Source of the DNA: Tipula vernalis
Taxonomy: Eukaryota; Arthropoda; Insecta; Diptera; Tipulidae
NCBI GenBank assembly: GCA_958295665.1
Contig: OY282560.1
Span: forward strand, 48,980,333-49,044,332
Reading direction: 5' to 3'
Length of the DNA stretch: 64,000 bases
How positions within the stretch are numbered: position 1 is the first letter of the stretch; each line of letters starts with the position of its first letter. The position numbers and the translations under genes are program-made. Below are positions 31,600 to 43,100 of this stretch, piece by piece. The notes beneath the pieces were generated by a model that searched no databases, had not been told where the DNA came from, and saw only the letters and a list, made by a program, of their open reading frames with translations.

Positions 31600-34349
31600 T
31601 GACCTCGATGCTCCAAAATTGGACTTATAATAGGTCTATTATAGTAGCTCAAAATTATTTGCATAATATTATTTATAAATAGCTCAAACCGTTTGGACCT
31701 TAACCACTTGCTCGATTTTTCAAAACGAAGGACTGGAAGCTTATCGTTTAAATAAAATTTAAAAGCAAACCTATAATTTGCTCAATTTTCTAACACTTCT
31801 CAAAACGTCTAACACTTACTTAACGCTTCCTTATTCATGTTGCAGAAGAGCTAGAGTTTTTCTCCCTTTAATTTTTAATTGAGTCAATTATTCTACGACT
31901 AAAAGAGAAACGGGTATTAATACCTGTCTCGTTATTTAAGTGTTACCCAATATAAAATTCAGTCTTTTGTAGTTCAAAAATATGTTCTTACCAAAGTATT
32001 TTCAAAAAATCTTATCAAATCAGCTTCCACTATAACTAATTACTAGTGTTCCTATTTTGAGCAATTTGCCCATTTTTGAGCAATTTTTCAATGTTGTAGC
32101 TCAAAAACATTTATTTACCAATGCATTTTGGATTTGGGGAGTGTTTTCCATTTTGGACAATTTTCTCGAGTTTGAGCCATTTTTCAGTTGTTCTGAAAGA
32201 TATTGGAGTCCGCAATTTATTTTGAACATTTTGGAGTAAATTAAGTAGCCCAATTTAAAATTAAGTGCTGTAACTCATAAATCTTCGCTTACCAAAGCAT
32301 TTTCTAAAAATGTCAGTAAGAATAAGAAATATCAAGCCGTCACCTCCACTGAAGTATTCTCCATTTTTAACTATTTTCTCGATTTTGAACAATTTCTTAG
32401 TTTGTGCTTTATTAAGTAGCTCAATTCAAAATTTAATGTATTGTACAATAGCTCTAACACAGTTTTTCTAAAGTGCTTTGGAATTGAATTATGTTCTTTA
32501 TTTTGAGCCATTTCTCGGTTTGCACTACTGTAATGTATGGAGTTAATTTAAATATTCAAATATAGATGTCATGAGGATGAATTGTAAAACTAAACTTAGG
32601 ATTAAGAAAAAGTACAGTGTAAGAAAAGATATAGAAGTGTACGTTGGTGATTAAAGAAAATAAAGAAAATTAATTGAAGCGTTTTAAATCTAAAGAAAGA
32701 ATTACCATCCAGCATAAAATACACAACAACTACATTAAGTAGCCCAATTTTCAATGCAACATATAATTCAATGTTGATAACTCAAAAATATTTTCTTGTG
32801 GTATTATGACACTGGATAGGAATAGTGCAATGAAAAACGCAATGCGGGACTAGGACATAAATAGTGAAAAAGAAAAAGACAACACTATTTGTAAACAAAA
32901 AATAATTTGACGTTTCTGATCATCTGTACATAGATATTTTGATTAACTTTTTTTAAAGGAATAAGTGGAAAAAATCAGCATATGAATTGGAATAGTTGAA
33001 ACAATAACTACGCCTAATTCGACATTTAGTCGACTCTCTAAATTAAAACGCTAAAATAGTCTGTAATTCTAAACAAATTAAAATGCAAAAAAAGCCCAAA
33101 TTTTGCTCAATTTTGATATTTAAGTTTCTTTACTATTATTTATAACACTCTAACGTGTATTTTGCATTTCGTATGTGTTGCTAAAAAATCGGACGCCATT
33201 GTTTTAGGGCTTTACTAAAGTCTTTAGAATAAATGTCAGCAAGAACTAAGAAATCTTTCTAGGCATGTTTTAAACTTGAACTAACCTTTGAGCAATTTTC
33301 TCGATTTTGAGCAATTTTCAATAGCTTAGTGTTTTAGTTCAAAATACTTTACGTATTTTAGAATTGGAGTGTTCTCTATTTTGAGCAATTTTTTTTTTCT
33401 TAGCAATTATAACTGTTAACCTGTATTAAGCAGGCCAATTAAAAATTTAGTGTGTTGTAGCTATAAAAATTTTTATTCCAAAGTATTTTGGATTTGGATT
33501 AATCACTGGAAGAAAGCAATTTTTAAGTTTGAACTAAACTAAGTAGTCCAATTTAAGATTCAATGTGTTGTATCTCATAAATATTTTACCAAAAACATTT
33601 TCAAAAAAATGTCAGTAAGAATAAGAACCTTTCAAGCGGTGCTTTACACTGAAACTAAGCACTGAACCTGTTCTCTATTTTGAACAATTTTCTCGATATT
33701 GAGTAATTTTTCTGTTTGAAGTAGCTCAAATTTATTGTGTTGCGGCTCTAACACATTTTTTGCCAAAGTATTTTGGATTTGAACTAACACACTGGGGTGT
33801 TCTCCATTTTGAGAAATTAAGAAAGCCATTTCAAAATTTAACTGACTCCAGCTGGAAAAGGTATAATGAAAAGGTAATGCGGGAAACGTGAAATAATTTG
33901 ACGTTTCTGATATTCTGCAATAGATATTTTGGTTTACTTATTTTGCATAATTCGATTTGTTTTCTTGAGTCTCTAAATTAAAACAATAAAGTAATATGTC
34001 ATTCTAAAAAAAGTGAAAACGTCAAAAATCTTTGCTAAAAAATTTTTGCTCAATTTTGACATTTAAATTTCGTTGTTGTTTGATGTAAATTTTGTGTACG
34101 TATTATTTCTATCACTTCAATTGGATTTTTCAACTGCAGAAATTACCAACGTGTTTTGAGTAAATGACAGCAAGTGCGAAGAACCGTTGAAGCCGTGCTT
34201 TCATTTGAACTAACCGTTCAAATATTCTCCATTTTTGGGCAATTGTCGCGATTCTTAATCATTTTTCAGTTTGCACTCTATATTAAATAGTTCAATTCAA
34301 AATGCACTGTATTGTAGCTCAAAAACGTTTTTTTTTTCTAAAGTATTTT
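31600..34349. repeat. Satellite B, old diverged units
   Basis: The words of the regular array that follows recur in eroded form: 'ttttgagcaattttctcga', 'gtagctcaaaa', 'ccaaagtatttt', 'atgtcagtaagaa' and 'aagtagcccaatt' appear near 31980-32170, 32240-32520, 33240-33420 and 33520-33840. Unit length is hard to define because of indels. Stretches of other sequence interrupt it (for example 32540-32720 and 32830-33200). The family extends from here to 36190 with increasing uniformity. Confidence 0.6.
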
Positions 34350-36192
34350 ATTTAGACTACATATTACCATTGAACCATTTCTCAGTTTTTCGGTTTCTAA
34401 GTAGCCCAACTCAAATTTCAGTGCTGTACTTCAAAAATATTTTCTTGCCAAAGTACTTGCATAAAATGTTAGTAAGAACCTATTTAGCCGTGCCTTCGAC
34501 AAGAACTAATTACTAATTTCCTCTATTTAGGGCAATTTCCTTGATATTGAGAAATGTTCAGTTTGAACTATTAGTTCAGTCAAAAATTTAATCATAGCTC
34601 AAAATATTTGTTTACGAAAGTTTATTCGAATTGGAGTGTTCTCTATTTTGAGCAATTTTATTTGGACTATTACCATTGAATCATTTCTCAGTTTTTCGGT
34701 TTCTAAGCAGCCGAATTCAAATTTCAGTGCTGTACTTCAAAAATATTTTTTTGCCAAAGTACTTGCATAAAATGTTAGTAAGAACCTATTTAGCCCTGCC
34801 TTCGACAAGAACTAATTACTAATTTTCTCTATTTAGGGCAATTTTCTTGATTTTGAGAAATGTTCAGTTTGAACTATTAGTTCAGTCAAAAATTTAATCA
34901 TAGCTCAAAATATTTGTTTACGAAAGTTTATTCGAAATGGACCATTGGAGTGTTCTCTATTTTGAGCAATTTTATTTGGACTATTACCATTGAACCATTT
35001 CTCAGTTTTTCGGTTTATAAGTAGCCCAATTCAAATTTCAGTGCAGTACTTCAAAAATATTTTCTTGCCAAAGTACTTGCATAAAATGTTAGTAAGAACC
35101 TATTTAGCCGTGCCTTCGACAAGAACTAATTACTAATTTTCTCTATTTAGGGCAATTTCCTTGATTTTGAGAAATGTTCAGTTTGAAATATTAGTTCAGT
35201 AAAAAATTTAATCATAGCTCAAAAATATTTATTTACGAAAGTTTATTCGAATTGGAGTGTTCTCTATTTTGAGCAATTTTATTTGGACTATTAGCATTGA
35301 ACCATTTCTCAGTTTTTCGATTTCTAAGTAGCCCAACTCAAATTTCAGTGCTGTACTTCAAAAATAGTTTCTTGCCAAAGTACTTGCATAAAATGTTAGT
35401 AAGAACCTATTTAGCCGTGCCTTCGACAAGAACTAATTACTAATTTTCTCTATTTAGGGCAATTTCCTTGATTTTGAGAAATGTTCAGTTTGAACTATTA
35501 GTTCAGTCAAAAATTTAATCATAGCTCAAAATATTTGTTTACGAAAGTTTATTCCAATTGGAGTGTTCTCTATTTTGAGCAATTTTATTTGGACTATTAC
35601 CATTGAACCATTTCTCAGTTTTTCGGTTTCTAAGTAGCCCAATTCAAATTTCAGTGCTGTACTTCAAAAATATTTTCTTGCCAAAGTACTTGCATAAAAT
35701 GTTAGTAAGAACCTATTTAGCCGTGCCTTCGACAAGAACTAAATTTCTCTATTTAGGGCAATTTTCTTGATTTTAAGAAATGTTCAGTTTGAACTATTAG
35801 GTCAGTCAAAAATTTAATCATAGCTCAAAATATTTGTTTACGAAAGTTTATTCGAATTGGAGTGTTCTCTATTTTGAGCAATTTTATTTGGACTATTACC
35901 ATTGAATCATTTCTCAGTTTTTCGGTTTCTAAGTAGCCCAATTCAAATTTCAGTGCTCTACTTCAAAAATATTTTCTTGCCAAAGTACTTGCATAAAATG
36001 TTAGTAAGAACCTATTTAGCCGTGCCTTCGACAAGAACTAATTACTAATTTTCTCTATTTAGGGCAATTTTCTTGATTTTGAGAAATGTTCAGTTTGAAC
36101 TATTAGTCCAGTCAAAAATTTAATCATAGCTCAAAATATTTGTTTACGAAAGTTTATTCGAATTGGAGTGTTCTCTATTTTGAGCAATTTTC
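34350..36192 (+). repeat. Satellite B, regular array of six ~305-bp units
   Basis: Unit starts marked by 'tttggactattaccattgaa' or a close variant lie at about 34350, 34661, 34975, 35282, 35588 and 35886, i.e. spacing of 311, 314, 307, 306 and 298 bases. The last five units are nearly identical, and the first is more diverged. Each unit holds 'cagtttttcggtttctaagt', 'gccgtgccttcgacaag' and 'gtgttctctattttgagca'. It is a head-to-tail satellite with no coding capacity. Confidence 0.92.
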
Positions 36193-36491
36193 ACGATTTT
36201 CAGCAATTTTTCAGTTTAGACTATATTACGAAGCTCAGCTAGCTATATTAGTTCAAATAGAGTTCCTTTAGTATCGTCTCGTTTGGGAATCATGCGTAAG
36301 AAAGTAATAATGTAATGTGTATTCTGTTTTTATGTTATTCTAACTCTGAATATTTTGACGGCTACTTATTAAGGAGATCTAAAAGTTGAAGCTATAGTGG
36401 TATACTATAATTCCGCTAGATTGGACAAATTTTAAACAACTTTAAATCAAATTGTTAAATATGTTCAAAATGTTTAAATTACTTTTTTGAA
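36193..36491. other. Array edge, no recognised gene
   Basis: Beyond 'gagcaattttcacgatttt' the last satellite B unit fades out near 36230, and AT-rich unique sequence follows. Confidence 0.4.
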
Positions 36492-36736
36492 TTTCCTACT
36501 CGCAAACTAACAAGTTTGCGAAAGTTGATGAGACACAAAAAGTGCTTCTAAAACAGATTTGGTCTTCCGCATTTGTGGTAGCAATGATTAATGGAGCTTT
36601 TGTATTTGCTACCACTATTGGAATATTACTTGGCTTTCAACCCCAATTTATTTCTCTACCTCCAAATCAGAAATTCGGATTAACTAATCTAATATCTAAT
36701 AAAATAATTTGCACTTACATGTTGACGGTTAAATAA
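36492..36736 (+). CDS. Possible fragment with one membrane segment, unknown
   Basis: A frame open from about 36492 to TAA 36734-36736 reads a polar N-terminal part (YSQTNKFAKVDETQ), then QIWSSAFVVAMINGAFVF and ATTIGILLGFQ, a stretch of ~25 mostly hydrophobic residues that would make one transmembrane helix. The pattern of a polar lead and a Gly/Ala-rich first helix resembles the start of multi-pass transporters, but I cannot place it in a family. No ATG start lies at its beginning, and neither splice signals nor further exons are convincing. A chance frame is about as likely. Confidence 0.2.
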
Positions 36737-38589
36737 TATATCCAAAATCCAGTAAACAAAATATCCAAAGTTCGATTTTCAACCAGCTTTTCTATATAGC
36801 ACTAGACACAGATGATGCACTTCACACAATAATAATTTTCTTTTTTTTTTCTATATTCAAATTTTTTATTTTCGTCCACTAAATAGATAAATCTCAACTA
36901 TTATGTAAACACACTTTAACCCAAACACAATGTAAAATAACCTTTTAATGTAATATAATCCAAACACTTCACTAATCCATAATGATGCCGCACTCGTGGC
37001 GCTATAATGATCCACTGAAAGTAAACCGAAAAAAAAAAATCAAGTTAGACAGATTTATTTCACTATAAAAATTTAAACCAGTTGGTAATCGCGCAGTTCA
37101 AAATAAAACAAAAAGTAAAAAAAATATTTTCCGTATCTTACAAACTCGCGGTACATCATACCTTTCTCTTTCAGAAATATGTAAGCAATGCTGATATTTT
37201 AATTGCAAATTATGACAAAATTTTATTTGCAATTTGTTTGGTGAAAGGGAAATGTATGTTTTGAGCGGGAAACTGGAAAAATTATTTACTTGGCACACAA
37301 TGACAATATGGCGCATACTTCAAAATATATTGGCAAACAATATCGCTTCAACTTTCTCATAAATCGAATATACCATATTCATCATTCGCACGCACCTTGG
37401 TCAGGTGCTAGGTGAAATATGAATAAATTGATCTCCAATTGAATACCAATCACTTTGTTCGATATCATTTCCGTGTTACGTTGTATGTGTTCAAGTTTAA
37501 AAAAATTTTATAGTTCAAGTTAAATAACAGCAATTTGTATACAAATTAACAATTTACTATAACTCAAAGAAAGTATCAATTTCCAAATCATATTTCAAAT
37601 TAATTTTTTCTATTTATTAGTTTTGTAATATTATTTTCCGTTTAGATTGCTGGTTTGTTATTAATTTTTGATACAATTATGATAATTAGTGTTTTAGTAA
37701 TTTGAGATGTTTACGCGAATATACGGATTACATATTTCAGAGTTCAACAGAGTTTATATTTGAAACGGTTTTGTAGCTGAGCTTTAGAATTTGCCAACAT
37801 TTTGCGGTAATGACCCAAAGTTCGATAATCCAAGCCAGATTAAAATTATTAATTAGCTACCGTTTATGCCATCAACTAATCTTCACAAATACTAAAGTAG
37901 TTTTGTTTTAGTTAGTGTCATTTACAATTAAAAAATTTTTTGGTATTGGTTAAGTGTAACCATAAAATTTAGGTGCACGTATCTGGAAAATTAAAATACA
38001 AAACGTATAAATATTTATTTAATTATAGTGTTTATTACGTAATTTCTGTGTAAATAATAGTTTTGATTTTCTTGTCGACTATCAACAAAAGCTGCCTTTC
38101 ACCGGAAAGCCATCATATCTTTGAAATCAGCGCATTTTAACAGATGAAAATCATGTTAAAAGCTCATCAAACGTAACCTCGATATATTGAATTACGCAAA
38201 CACACAAAACAACAACAACAACCATTTACACCTATTTGACACCACACAAATATTTTAAACACATAAAGCACAACGTTATTTAAAATTCAGATTTCTATGC
38301 ACCACTATCAAAACGTTTGATCAACAGAACAGAATTACTGTCAGAGCCTTCTAGAGTATAGTGCCATAATCATACATCATAATTTTTAGCTAGCCCATGA
38401 AATTTTTGACAAAAAATGGAAACGTATACGTATACGATTCCAATAAGAATAATAAAACTCTATAGTTTTCCAATTAAAATGTAAATGTATTAGTAATTTT
38501 CCAAAAAAATTTTGAGTATTTTCTGATATGGTCAAAATAACAATCACTCCCAGAGATTTGTGAAAGGTTCGGCTATATATGTAGGTCAT
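36737..38589. other. No recognised gene
   Basis: The sequence is AT-rich with only short chance frames. Confidence 0.4.
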
Positions 38590-39155
38590 ATAATTATTGA
38601 GTTATATTTGGTCATATATTATAGAGTATTTTCTATTAAGGGCCCATTAAAAAGAACTACCAGAGATTTTGGCAAGGTACGGGGCACAATATCCAAAAGA
38701 AGTTTTTTCAAAACGGAGGATTTGGAATCGTGTTAAAGGCTGTTTTACGCTTAAAATATTGAGTATTCTCTATTAGAGGCCCATTCACAAGGACTGCCAG
38801 AGATTTGGGCAGGTTTATGGCACATTAACCGGAAGAAGTTTTTCCGCATCGGAGGATTGGGAATCCTGTTAAAAACCGTTTTACACTTAAAATATTGAGT
38901 ATTTTCTATTGGGGGCCCATTAACAAGCACTGCCAGAGATTTGGGCAAGGTTCGGGTATATAGGTCATATAAGCTAAGGTATGGGGCAAATTATCCAAAA
39001 GAAGTTTTTTTTTTAAATATTGAGTATTTTCTATTGGGGGCCTATTGCCACTGCCTGACATTTGGGCAAGGTTCGGCTCTATAGGTCACATAAGCCAAGG
39101 TATGAGGCACATTAACCAGAAGAAGTTTTTTCGAAACGGAGGATTTGGATTCCTG
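38590..39155 (+). repeat. Satellite C (~167 bp), left part
   Basis: Anchors 'aaaatattgagtatt' occur near 38753 and 38889, with related words near 38615 and 39010. Between anchors are 'gccagagatttgggcaagg', 'taggtcatataagc' and 'aacggaggatttgg'. Intervals of ~130-140 bases show that these units are shortened relative to the 167-bp units on the other side of the inserted LTR element. The array is cut at 'ggattcctg' (39155) by the LTR element. Confidence 0.85.
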
Positions 39156-39250
39156 TGTAGCGACTCACTCATATTTATACTCATAAATATTTACATTCGT
39201 TTCCGCTACAATATATCAATCACATATATTGGCGCGCACAAACACTCGCA
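39156..39250 (+). repeat. Truncated 5' LTR of element 5
   Basis: Positions 39156 to about 39244 match 41073-41161 of the 3' LTR with a handful of substitutions (TGTAGCGACTC against TGTAGTGACTC). The match ends after 'ggcgcgcaca' and the sequence passes into pol. Confidence 0.9.
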
Positions 39251-39259
39251 CCAATTCAC

Positions 39260-39660
39260 GGTCACTTGGCAACTTTACTAAAAAAAACCAAGACCGCCAA
39301 GAACTTCTCTTGGACCGACGAATGTCAACAAGCATTCACGTCGTTAAAAACTAAATTAGAACAGATAACACTTCTGGCACACCCACTGAGCGACTCAAAG
39401 CTCAGCTTAACTAGTGACGCATCAAACACTGCCGTTGGAGCAGTGCTGCAACAGTACAATAATGAGTGTTGGGAGCCACTGAGATTCTTCTCAAAGAAAC
39501 TCTCGGATGCCGAAAAGAAATATTCCGCATTCGATCGGGAATTACTCGCAATCTATCTAGCAGTCAAACAATTTAGATATTTTGTCGAGGGTCGGGACTT
39601 CACCATTTACACCGACCACAAGCCTCTGGCTAGAGCAATTCAGTCAAAAACTTAGCGTAA
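39260..39660 (+). pseudogene. RNase H of element 5
   Basis: The frame opens in the RT-RNase H connection (NFSWTDECQQAFTSLKTKL), then has LLAHPLSDSKLSLTSDASNT with the first catalytic Asp and AVGAVLQQ. It continues FFSKKLSDAEKKYSAFDREL (catalytic Glu) and FVEGRDFTIYTDHKPLARAI (catalytic Asp). It stops at TAG 39653-39655, and the end of the domain continues in another frame. The first part is otherwise uninterrupted, so this copy is younger or better preserved than elements 1-3. Confidence 0.9.
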
Positions 39661-39669
39661 TCCAAGGCA

Positions 39670-40042
39670 ATCTCGCCACTTGGATTACATCAGTCAATTT
39701 ACAATGGACATCCAACATGTTCACGGACATGACAACGTTGTCGCGGACACACTATCCCGCACTACCGACAACGAAACGGCCGCAGTCGAGACACATATCG
39801 ACTTAAACCAAATCGCAAACACCCAAGAAGCTGACTTAGAACTTCAGGATTTATTTTCTGGTTCCGAACGTCACTCTGGTTCATCAATGAAACTAGAGCT
39901 TTTTAAATTGCCTGGCCTCGAAATCATATGCGAAACATCCACTGGGTACAATCGCCCATTTATTGCGGCATCACTACGTCGAACTATCTTCGACACACTG
40001 CACAACATTTTGCATCCTGGCGCCGCGCAACCAGTAAATTGA
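39670..40042 (+). pseudogene. RNase H end and integrase zinc-domain start of element 5
   Basis: The frame reads LDYISQFTMDIQHVHGHDN and VVADTLSR, the usual end of Gypsy RNase H, then a linker with QEADLELQDLF. The His-His half of the integrase zinc-binding domain follows (FDTLHNILHPG). It runs out of frame at about 40020 and ends at TGA 40040-40042. The missing continuation is in the next frame. Confidence 0.88.
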
Positions 40043-40990
40043 TTACTGCTCGCTACTTTTGGCCAAACATAAACAAAGACGTAGCCAATTGGGCTCAGTC
40101 TTGTTTATCCTGCCAACGTGCCAAAGTCCAACGGCATACTAAATCACCTCACGGACAATTCGAAATTCCACCTGGTCGATTTGAACACATCCACTTAGAC
40201 ATCGTAGGACCACTTCCTCCATCTAATGGATACACAAACTTACTCACCTGTGTCGACCGCTTTATTCGTTGGCCCGAAGCATACTGCATGACCAATATGT
40301 CAGCTGCAACCATTGCCACCACTTTTGTCAACAATTACGTATCGCGATTCGGCGTACCCCTTCATATCACAACTAATCAGGGAACGCAATTTGAGTCCAA
40401 GCTTTTCACCGAGTTAACAAAACTCCTTGGCTCACATCGGATACGAACAACGGTTTACCATCCACAAGCCAATGGCATGGTAGAACACTTCCATCGGCAA
40501 CTGAAAGCTGCACTAATGGCCCGAAACAATACAATTAATTGGAGCTCGGAAATTCCAATCGTTCTACTAGGAATCCGAGCAACAGTGAAAGAAGATCTGA
40601 AGTGCTCACCAGCTGAAATGGTTTATGGACAAACCATCAAGCTACCCGGTGAGTTCTTCATCGATAATCCTCTTGCACCACTCCCAACCATCGACACAGT
40701 CATCGACCAACTGCGACAAACCATGCAAAACCTTGCACCCAAATCACCTCGTCAAACCAAACAAGATGATATTTTTGTTCCGAAATCGCTCAACAACTGC
40801 GATTTTGTTTTCATAAGAACAGATAAGGTTCGCACGGGGTTAACGCCTCGTAGATAACGCGCCTCGTAAATTAAACGTAGAATAAGGAAGCATTTCGTCG
40901 TATCAATTAATGGAAAAAATTCCAACGTATCAATCGATCGACAAAAACCAGCTCACGGAATACTTAGTTCGGCTGAACAAATATCAAGCC
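40020..40990 (+). pseudogene. Integrase of element 5
   Basis: From about 40035 the frame reads SKLITARYFWPNINKDVANW and CLSCQRAK (Cys-Cys half of the HHCC domain). HIHLDIVGPLPP follows with the first catalytic Asp (about 40200). TTNQGTQFES has Asn in place of the second catalytic Asp (codon 40375-40377), then TTVYHPQANGMVEHFHRQL carries the catalytic Glu. The core is otherwise open for ~270 codons. A stop at 40855-40857 comes after a deletion in the C-terminal domain, whose end is still visible as HFVVSINGKNSNVSIDRQKP near 40884-40945. The D-to-N change alone would abolish strand transfer. Confidence 0.92.
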
Positions 40991-41040
40991 ATCGGGTCCA
41001 GAAGACCGCCCGTATTACTTCCACTCATACAATTATTCCC

Positions 41041-41072
41041 TAGGGAGGGGGAAAATCATTGCGGGGGAGTCC
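41041..41072 (+). other. Polypurine tract region of element 5
   Basis: The G/A-rich 'agggagggggaaaa' and 'gcgggggag' sit just before the 3' LTR, as expected for the plus-strand primer. A two-base gap 'tcc' separates the G-rich run from the LTR start. Confidence 0.7.
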
Positions 41073-41624
41073 TGTAGTGACTCACTCATATTTATACTCA
41101 TAAATGTTTACATTCGTTTCTGCTACAATATATCAATCACATATATTGGCGCGCACACACACCAAATACTTACATCGTTTTATCACCGCGATGTACTAAA
41201 ATACATATATCAGCGCTCTCGTATACATGACACTCACTCAACCGCAACCGCTTGACCAGCAAGCACCATCAAACATAATTCATCTCCACTGTTTCGGTGG
41301 AATGCGAAACAAGAGAACACAACCGAAAAATTCATTATTCATCCGCTTCATAAATTTTTTTGTTTTGGTGGTGTTTTTGACAGTCGGTATTATACTTTAC
41401 ATCAGAACAACTTTCATAATTTTTCGTGCGACAAGTGAATAATTAATATTAACGTAAAACCAAATTGTGTGATTAAAATTAATAATGATTTTAATAATCA
41501 AATTATAATTCAACCTAGTAAAAGAAAAAGGTTTTGTGTGTTTCATTATTTCGCGTAGCGTCATCGACGCATAGATACAACCGAGAACACACATAGCAAC
41601 CTTCTACTCACCAGCTGTGGATCA
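41073..41624 (+). repeat. 3' LTR of element 5
   Basis: The LTR runs ~552 bp from TGTAGTGACTCACTC to a CA end at 41624 (..tgtggatca). It is complete, whereas the 5' copy keeps only the first ~90 bases. The right boundary is set by where the satellite C sequence 'ttaatgg' resumes. Confidence 0.85.
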
Positions 41625-42655
41625 CCAGTTAATGGATCTTTTACACTTAACATATTAAGTATTTTCTATTGGGGGCCAATAACAAGCACTGCCAGAGAAT
41701 TGGGCAAGGTTCGGCTATATAGGTCATATAAGCTAAGGTATGGGGCAAATTATCCAGAAGAGGTTTTTTTCGAAACGGAGGATTTGGAATCCTGTTAATA
41801 GCTGTTTTATACTTTAAATATTGAGTATATTCTGCTGGGGCCCTTTAACAAGCACTCCAAGAGATTTGGCCAAGGTTCCGCTATATAGGTCGTATGTACC
41901 AAGGTATGAAGCAGAATAACCAGAAAAAGTTTTTTCGAAACAGAGGATTCGGAATCTTGCCAATGGCTCTTTTACACTTAAAATATTGAGTATTTTCTGT
42001 TGGGGCCCATTAACATGTATTGACAAAGATTTGGGCAAGATTCAGCAATATAGGTCATATAAGCCAAGGTATGAGGCACATTAACCAGAAGAAGTTTTTT
42101 CGAAACGGAGGATCTGGAATCCTGTTAATGGCGGTTTTACACTGAAAATATTGAGTATTTTCTATTGGGTGCCCAATAACAAGCACTGCTAGAGATTTAA
42201 GGAAGGTTCGGCTATATAAGTCATATAAGCCGAGGTATAAAGCACAGCATATAAAATAAATTTTTCCGAAACGGAAGATTTGGAATCTTGCTAATAGCCG
42301 TTTTGCATTTAAAATATTGAATATTTTCTATTGGGGGCCCATTAACAAGCACTGCCAGAGATTTGGGAAAGGTTCGGTTTTATATAGGTCATATAAGTAA
42401 GCCAAGGTATGAGGCACATTAACCAGCAGAAGTTTTTTCGAAACGGAGGATTTGGATCCTGTTAATGGCTGTTTTTCACTTAAAATATTGAGTATTTCTA
42501 TTGGGGGCCCATTAACATGTACTGACAAAGATTTGGGCAAGGTTCGGCTCTATAGGTCATATAAGCCAAGGTATGGGGCACATTATCCAGAAGAAGTTTT
42601 TTCGAAACGGAGGGTTTGGAATCCTGTTAATGGCTGTTTTACACTTAAAATATTT
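41625..42655 (+). repeat. Satellite C (~167 bp), right part
   Basis: Anchors 'aaaatattgagtattttc' and variants lie at about 41648, 41815, 41980, 42144, 42311 and 42481, giving a regular 164-170-base period. Every unit has 'attaacaagcactgccagag', 'gcaaggttcggctatatagg', 'aaccagaagaagtttttt' and 'cgaaacggaggatttgg' in that order. Units differ by scattered substitutions. The array stops within a unit at 42655 and joins satellite A. Confidence 0.93.
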
Positions 42656-43100
42656 TTACGGGACTGAGTCTAGGTAAATTAATGTAATCACACAGATGGA
42701 TTCGAGGGGTCGGTCGTATAGGTGAATCTAGCTAATTTTTTATTATTTTTTACATATTTTGAAGTGTATACGTGAAAAACGTGTTTAAGTTAATTTTTTT
42801 TTTAAACTTTAGAAACCAAAAACTAGAAAAAACTAAATCAGCGGTTTTCGTAGTATTTTCGGAGGGATCGGACCTCTGGACCTAGGTGGTATAATGAAAA
42901 ACGACATACTCGTAACTTCGTTTTGGAAAAAATAAGATTTTGGTGACATCCTTTACCTAAGAGCAGGTTTTTGTAGTATTTTCGAAGGGGTCAGACCCTG
43001 GATCTAGGTGCCCCGAATTTTTTTTTCTAAAATTTCGATTTAAAAAAAAATCACAGGAATGAGTTTAGATGAATGGTTCCCTAAATCTAAGGGAGTTAAA
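42656..43100 (-). repeat. Satellite A, inverted copy
   Basis: Read on the minus strand, this segment gives 'gaccgacccctcgaatcc', 'gtgtttttcacgtatacac', 'cttcaaaatatgt' and 'tctaggtgcccc'-type blocks in the order seen at 11880-12000. It is therefore the same family as 11331-12575 in the opposite orientation, about 1.5 units long, joined directly to satellite C. Confidence 0.75.

Larger units (their letters stand above)
39156..41624 (+). mobile_element. 5'-deleted LTR element 5 (CsRn1-like pol) inserted in satellite C
   Basis: The element starts with ~90 bp of its 5' LTR (TGTAGCGACTCACTC...), then jumps into RNase H. The rest of the 5' LTR, the primer site, gag, protease and RT are gone. RNase H, integrase and a complete ~552-bp 3' LTR remain. 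It interrupts the satellite unit 'cctg|ttaatgg': CCTG stands before it and CCAG after it, a 4-bp target duplication with one mismatch. The integrase wording (VDRF.RWPEA, YHPQANGMVE.FHR.LKAAL) is close to the CsRn1-type Ty3/Gypsy lineage; that placement is from memory of the family and not tested. Confidence 0.9.
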
